From assembly GCA_045643185.1 (NCBI GenBank), contig JAZUKH010000221.1, positions 1 through 5,985 on the forward strand: a stretch of 5,985 nt of DNA. The letters run 5' to 3'. This document shows, one piece after another, positions 4,639 to 5,985 of this stretch. A program made the position numbers and the translations under genes. The notes beneath the pieces were generated by a model. It was not told the origin of the DNA and did not search any database. It saw only the letters and a program-made list of their open reading frames with translations. Positions within the stretch are counted from its first letter, which is position 1. Every line of letters starts with the position of its first letter. The DNA is from RGIG464 sp045643185. Lineage in GTDB: Bacteria > Myxococcota_A > Bradymonadia > UBA4248.

Positions 4639-5985
4639 ATGAAGAAACATTGTCTTAGTTTATTATTGCTGTGTGCCATCGTTTTGGGCTTTGCCGCGCC
4701 CGCGTTGGCGCAAGCCGATCCTTCTTTTGCGACCGACATGGTCAAAGCCCGACATGCGCCTCGCTATAATGTCCAGTATTGGCGTCCCTCCCCGATGCCT
4801 GGCGACTACCTCACGACGCACGGCACCATGGTCGAAGAAGAATGGCGCGTCACCGGCGGTTTCTATCTGAACTACGCCCTCAACCCACTCATCAACCCCA
4901 TCGGCCAGTCCGAGAGCGCTTCCTCACAGAACCTCGTCAAAAACCAGGTCTACCTCGACCTGTTTGCCAGCATCTCGATGTTCAAATTCCTCGAATTCTC
5001 GGTCGTGATGCCCTTCGCGCTCTACATGGACACGGACGCCCAAAAGTTTGATGCCGGCAACGATGAATTTGCCAAAAACGCCATCGGCAACACACTCGGC
5101 GGCGGTACCAGCGGCGTCGGTGATATGAGATTCCTGCTCAAGGGCAAGATCCTTGACATTAACGAATACCCCGTCGGCCTCGCTTTGATCGCCGACCTTT
5201 CGGCCCCGACCGGACGTGCAGCCAACGAATACACCATGATGGGCGACAACGGCGTCACCTTCGCCATCACCGCCGCCCTCGAACTCAACCCGTGGGCTAA
5301 ATCCCGTATCGCCTTCAACTTGGGCTACCGCTATCGTCCCGTCACGAACGTCTATGAACGCCACCCCGGTCAGGCGATCATCATCGCCGGTGGCGCCACG
5401 ATCCCGTTCTTCCTCGATGATCTCGACTTCATCGCCGATCTCCGTGGTGAGATCAACATCAACGACCAAGTCAACCTGAGCCGCGACGCCCAGGAACGCC
5501 CGTTTGAAGCCGACTTTGCCTTCCGCTATCGCTTCATTCGTGATCCCGAATCCTGGGCCCGCAACCTCGCCATGACCATCGGTGTCGGCACGGGTACGAC
5601 CTCCATCGGCGTGCCTGACGTCCGTGCCTTCCTCGGGCTCAGCTTCCACTGGGTCAACGGCGCAGCCCCCGTGCTCGACGCCGAATACGGCGGCTTCATC
5701 TCGGCCGTCGATCCCTGCCCAGATCCCGACACCACGCCGGCTGACCTCATTCCCGATCGATGCAAACGACTCGAAGCCGACAGCGACGGCGATACCATCG
5801 TCGACAGCAAGGATGCATGCCCGTTCAAGGGCCGCGTCGGACATATCGACGACAATGGCTGCCCGCCTGACCGCGATGGAGACGGTTACGCCGATTACGA
5901 AGATCTCTGTCCCGATGAGGGCATCGAAGTCAACGGCTACATCGACAAAAATGGTTGCCCCGCAAAAGACTCCGATGGCGACGGC
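4639..5985 (+). CDS. Outer-membrane beta-barrel protein with TSP3 repeats, OmpA-like (3' end missing)
   Basis: The frame is open for 449 codons and runs off the window end. The start at 4639 follows AGGAA by six bases and begins a clear Sec signal peptide, MKKHCLSLLLLCAIVLGFAA, with an AxA-type cleavage site after PALA (residue 24). Residues ~70-350 alternate short amphipathic strands and loops ending in aromatics (FYLNYAL, VYLDLFASISMF, FSVVMPFALYM, SGVGDMRFLLKGKI, RIAFNLGYRYR, ADFAFRYRF), as in porin-like barrels. After a Cys/Pro/Asp linker (C360, C375) come thrombospondin type 3 calcium-binding repeats: DSDGDTIVDSKDACP (381-395), DRDGDGYADYEDLCP (411-425) and DSDGDG at the edge. IDDNGCP and IDKNGCP units lie between them. 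In related proteins a peptidoglycan-binding OmpA C-terminal domain follows; that is expected here but not visible. Likely roles are structural anchoring, adhesion or passive transport. Confidence 0.85.
   Translation, partial: MKKHCLSLLLLCAIVLGFAAPALAQADPSFATDMVKARHAPRYNVQYWRPSPMPGDYLTTHGTMVEEEWRVTGGFYLNYALNPLINPIGQSESASSQNLVKNQVYLDLFASISMFKFLEFSVVMPFALYMDTDAQKFDAGNDEFAKNAIGNTLGGGTSGVGDMRFLLKGKILDINEYPVGLALIADLSAPTGRAANEYTMMGDNGVTFAITAALELNPWAKSRIAFNLGYRYRPVTNVYERHPGQAIIIAGGATIPFFLDDLDFIADLRGEININDQVNLSRDAQERPFEADFAFRYRFIRDPESWARNLAMTIGVGTGTTSIGVPDVRAFLGLSFHWVNGAAPVLDAEYGGFISAVDPCPDPDTTPADLIPDRCKRLEADSDGDTIVDSKDACPFKGRVGHIDDNGCPPDRDGDGYADYEDLCPDEGIEVNGYIDKNGCPAKDSDGDG

Noticed and set aside
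4924..5844. 306-codon open frame antisense to the outer-membrane gene
   Set aside because: The plus strand carries a signal peptide, barrel strands and TSP3 repeats; the antisense frame is Gly/Val/Asp-rich low-information sequence mirroring the GAC/GTC codons.

Overview
The window holds four protein genes of a Gram-negative bacterium, all of recognisable families. In order they are: a 10-helix EamA-type transporter (429-1379, +), lysS (1455-3014, -), prfB (3276-4422, -, with a programmed +1 frameshift), and the first 449 codons of an outer-membrane beta-barrel protein with calcium-binding thrombospondin type 3 repeats (4639-5985, +, cut by the window end). The prfB-lysS pair on one strand is the proteobacterial arrangement. 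A signal peptide, barrel and TSP3 repeats in one protein are frequent in deltaproteobacterial lineages (Myxococcota, Bradymonadota and relatives). That taxonomic guess is an inference from architecture, not an identification. Base composition is moderate, except for a strongly AT-rich first ~260 bases.

Layout. Bases 1-428 hold no convincing long gene. At the left edge are two copies of a 19-bp direct repeat, and a leftward promoter-like sequence and strong Shine-Dalgarno point toward whatever lies off the left edge. The transporter gene follows and converges on lysS. The 75-bp gap between their stop codons contains a tandem 19-bp repeat built on the palindrome TTGCCATGGCAA. Between lysS and prfB are 261 bp with a TATAAT box, a bidirectional-type terminator hairpin and three consecutive GC-rich hairpins. 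An automatic gene call could read through these hairpins as a false N-terminal extension of LysS. Between prfB and the outer-membrane gene are 216 bp with divergent promoters, both of the extended -10 type, plus a hairpin in the leader of the outer-membrane gene.

Function. prfB and lysS both serve translation (termination at UGA/UAA, and lysine charging). RF2 synthesis is autoregulated by an intact recoding site, GGAGG-UAU-CUU-UGA-C, at codons 21-25. The two outer genes are envelope proteins (inner-membrane carrier and outer-membrane barrel) with no evident link to the central pair. I found no CRISPR array, tRNA, rRNA, transposase or defence genes. The least explained parts are the lysS leader hairpin cluster, the repeat between the two convergent stop codons, and the repeat and promoter block at the left edge.
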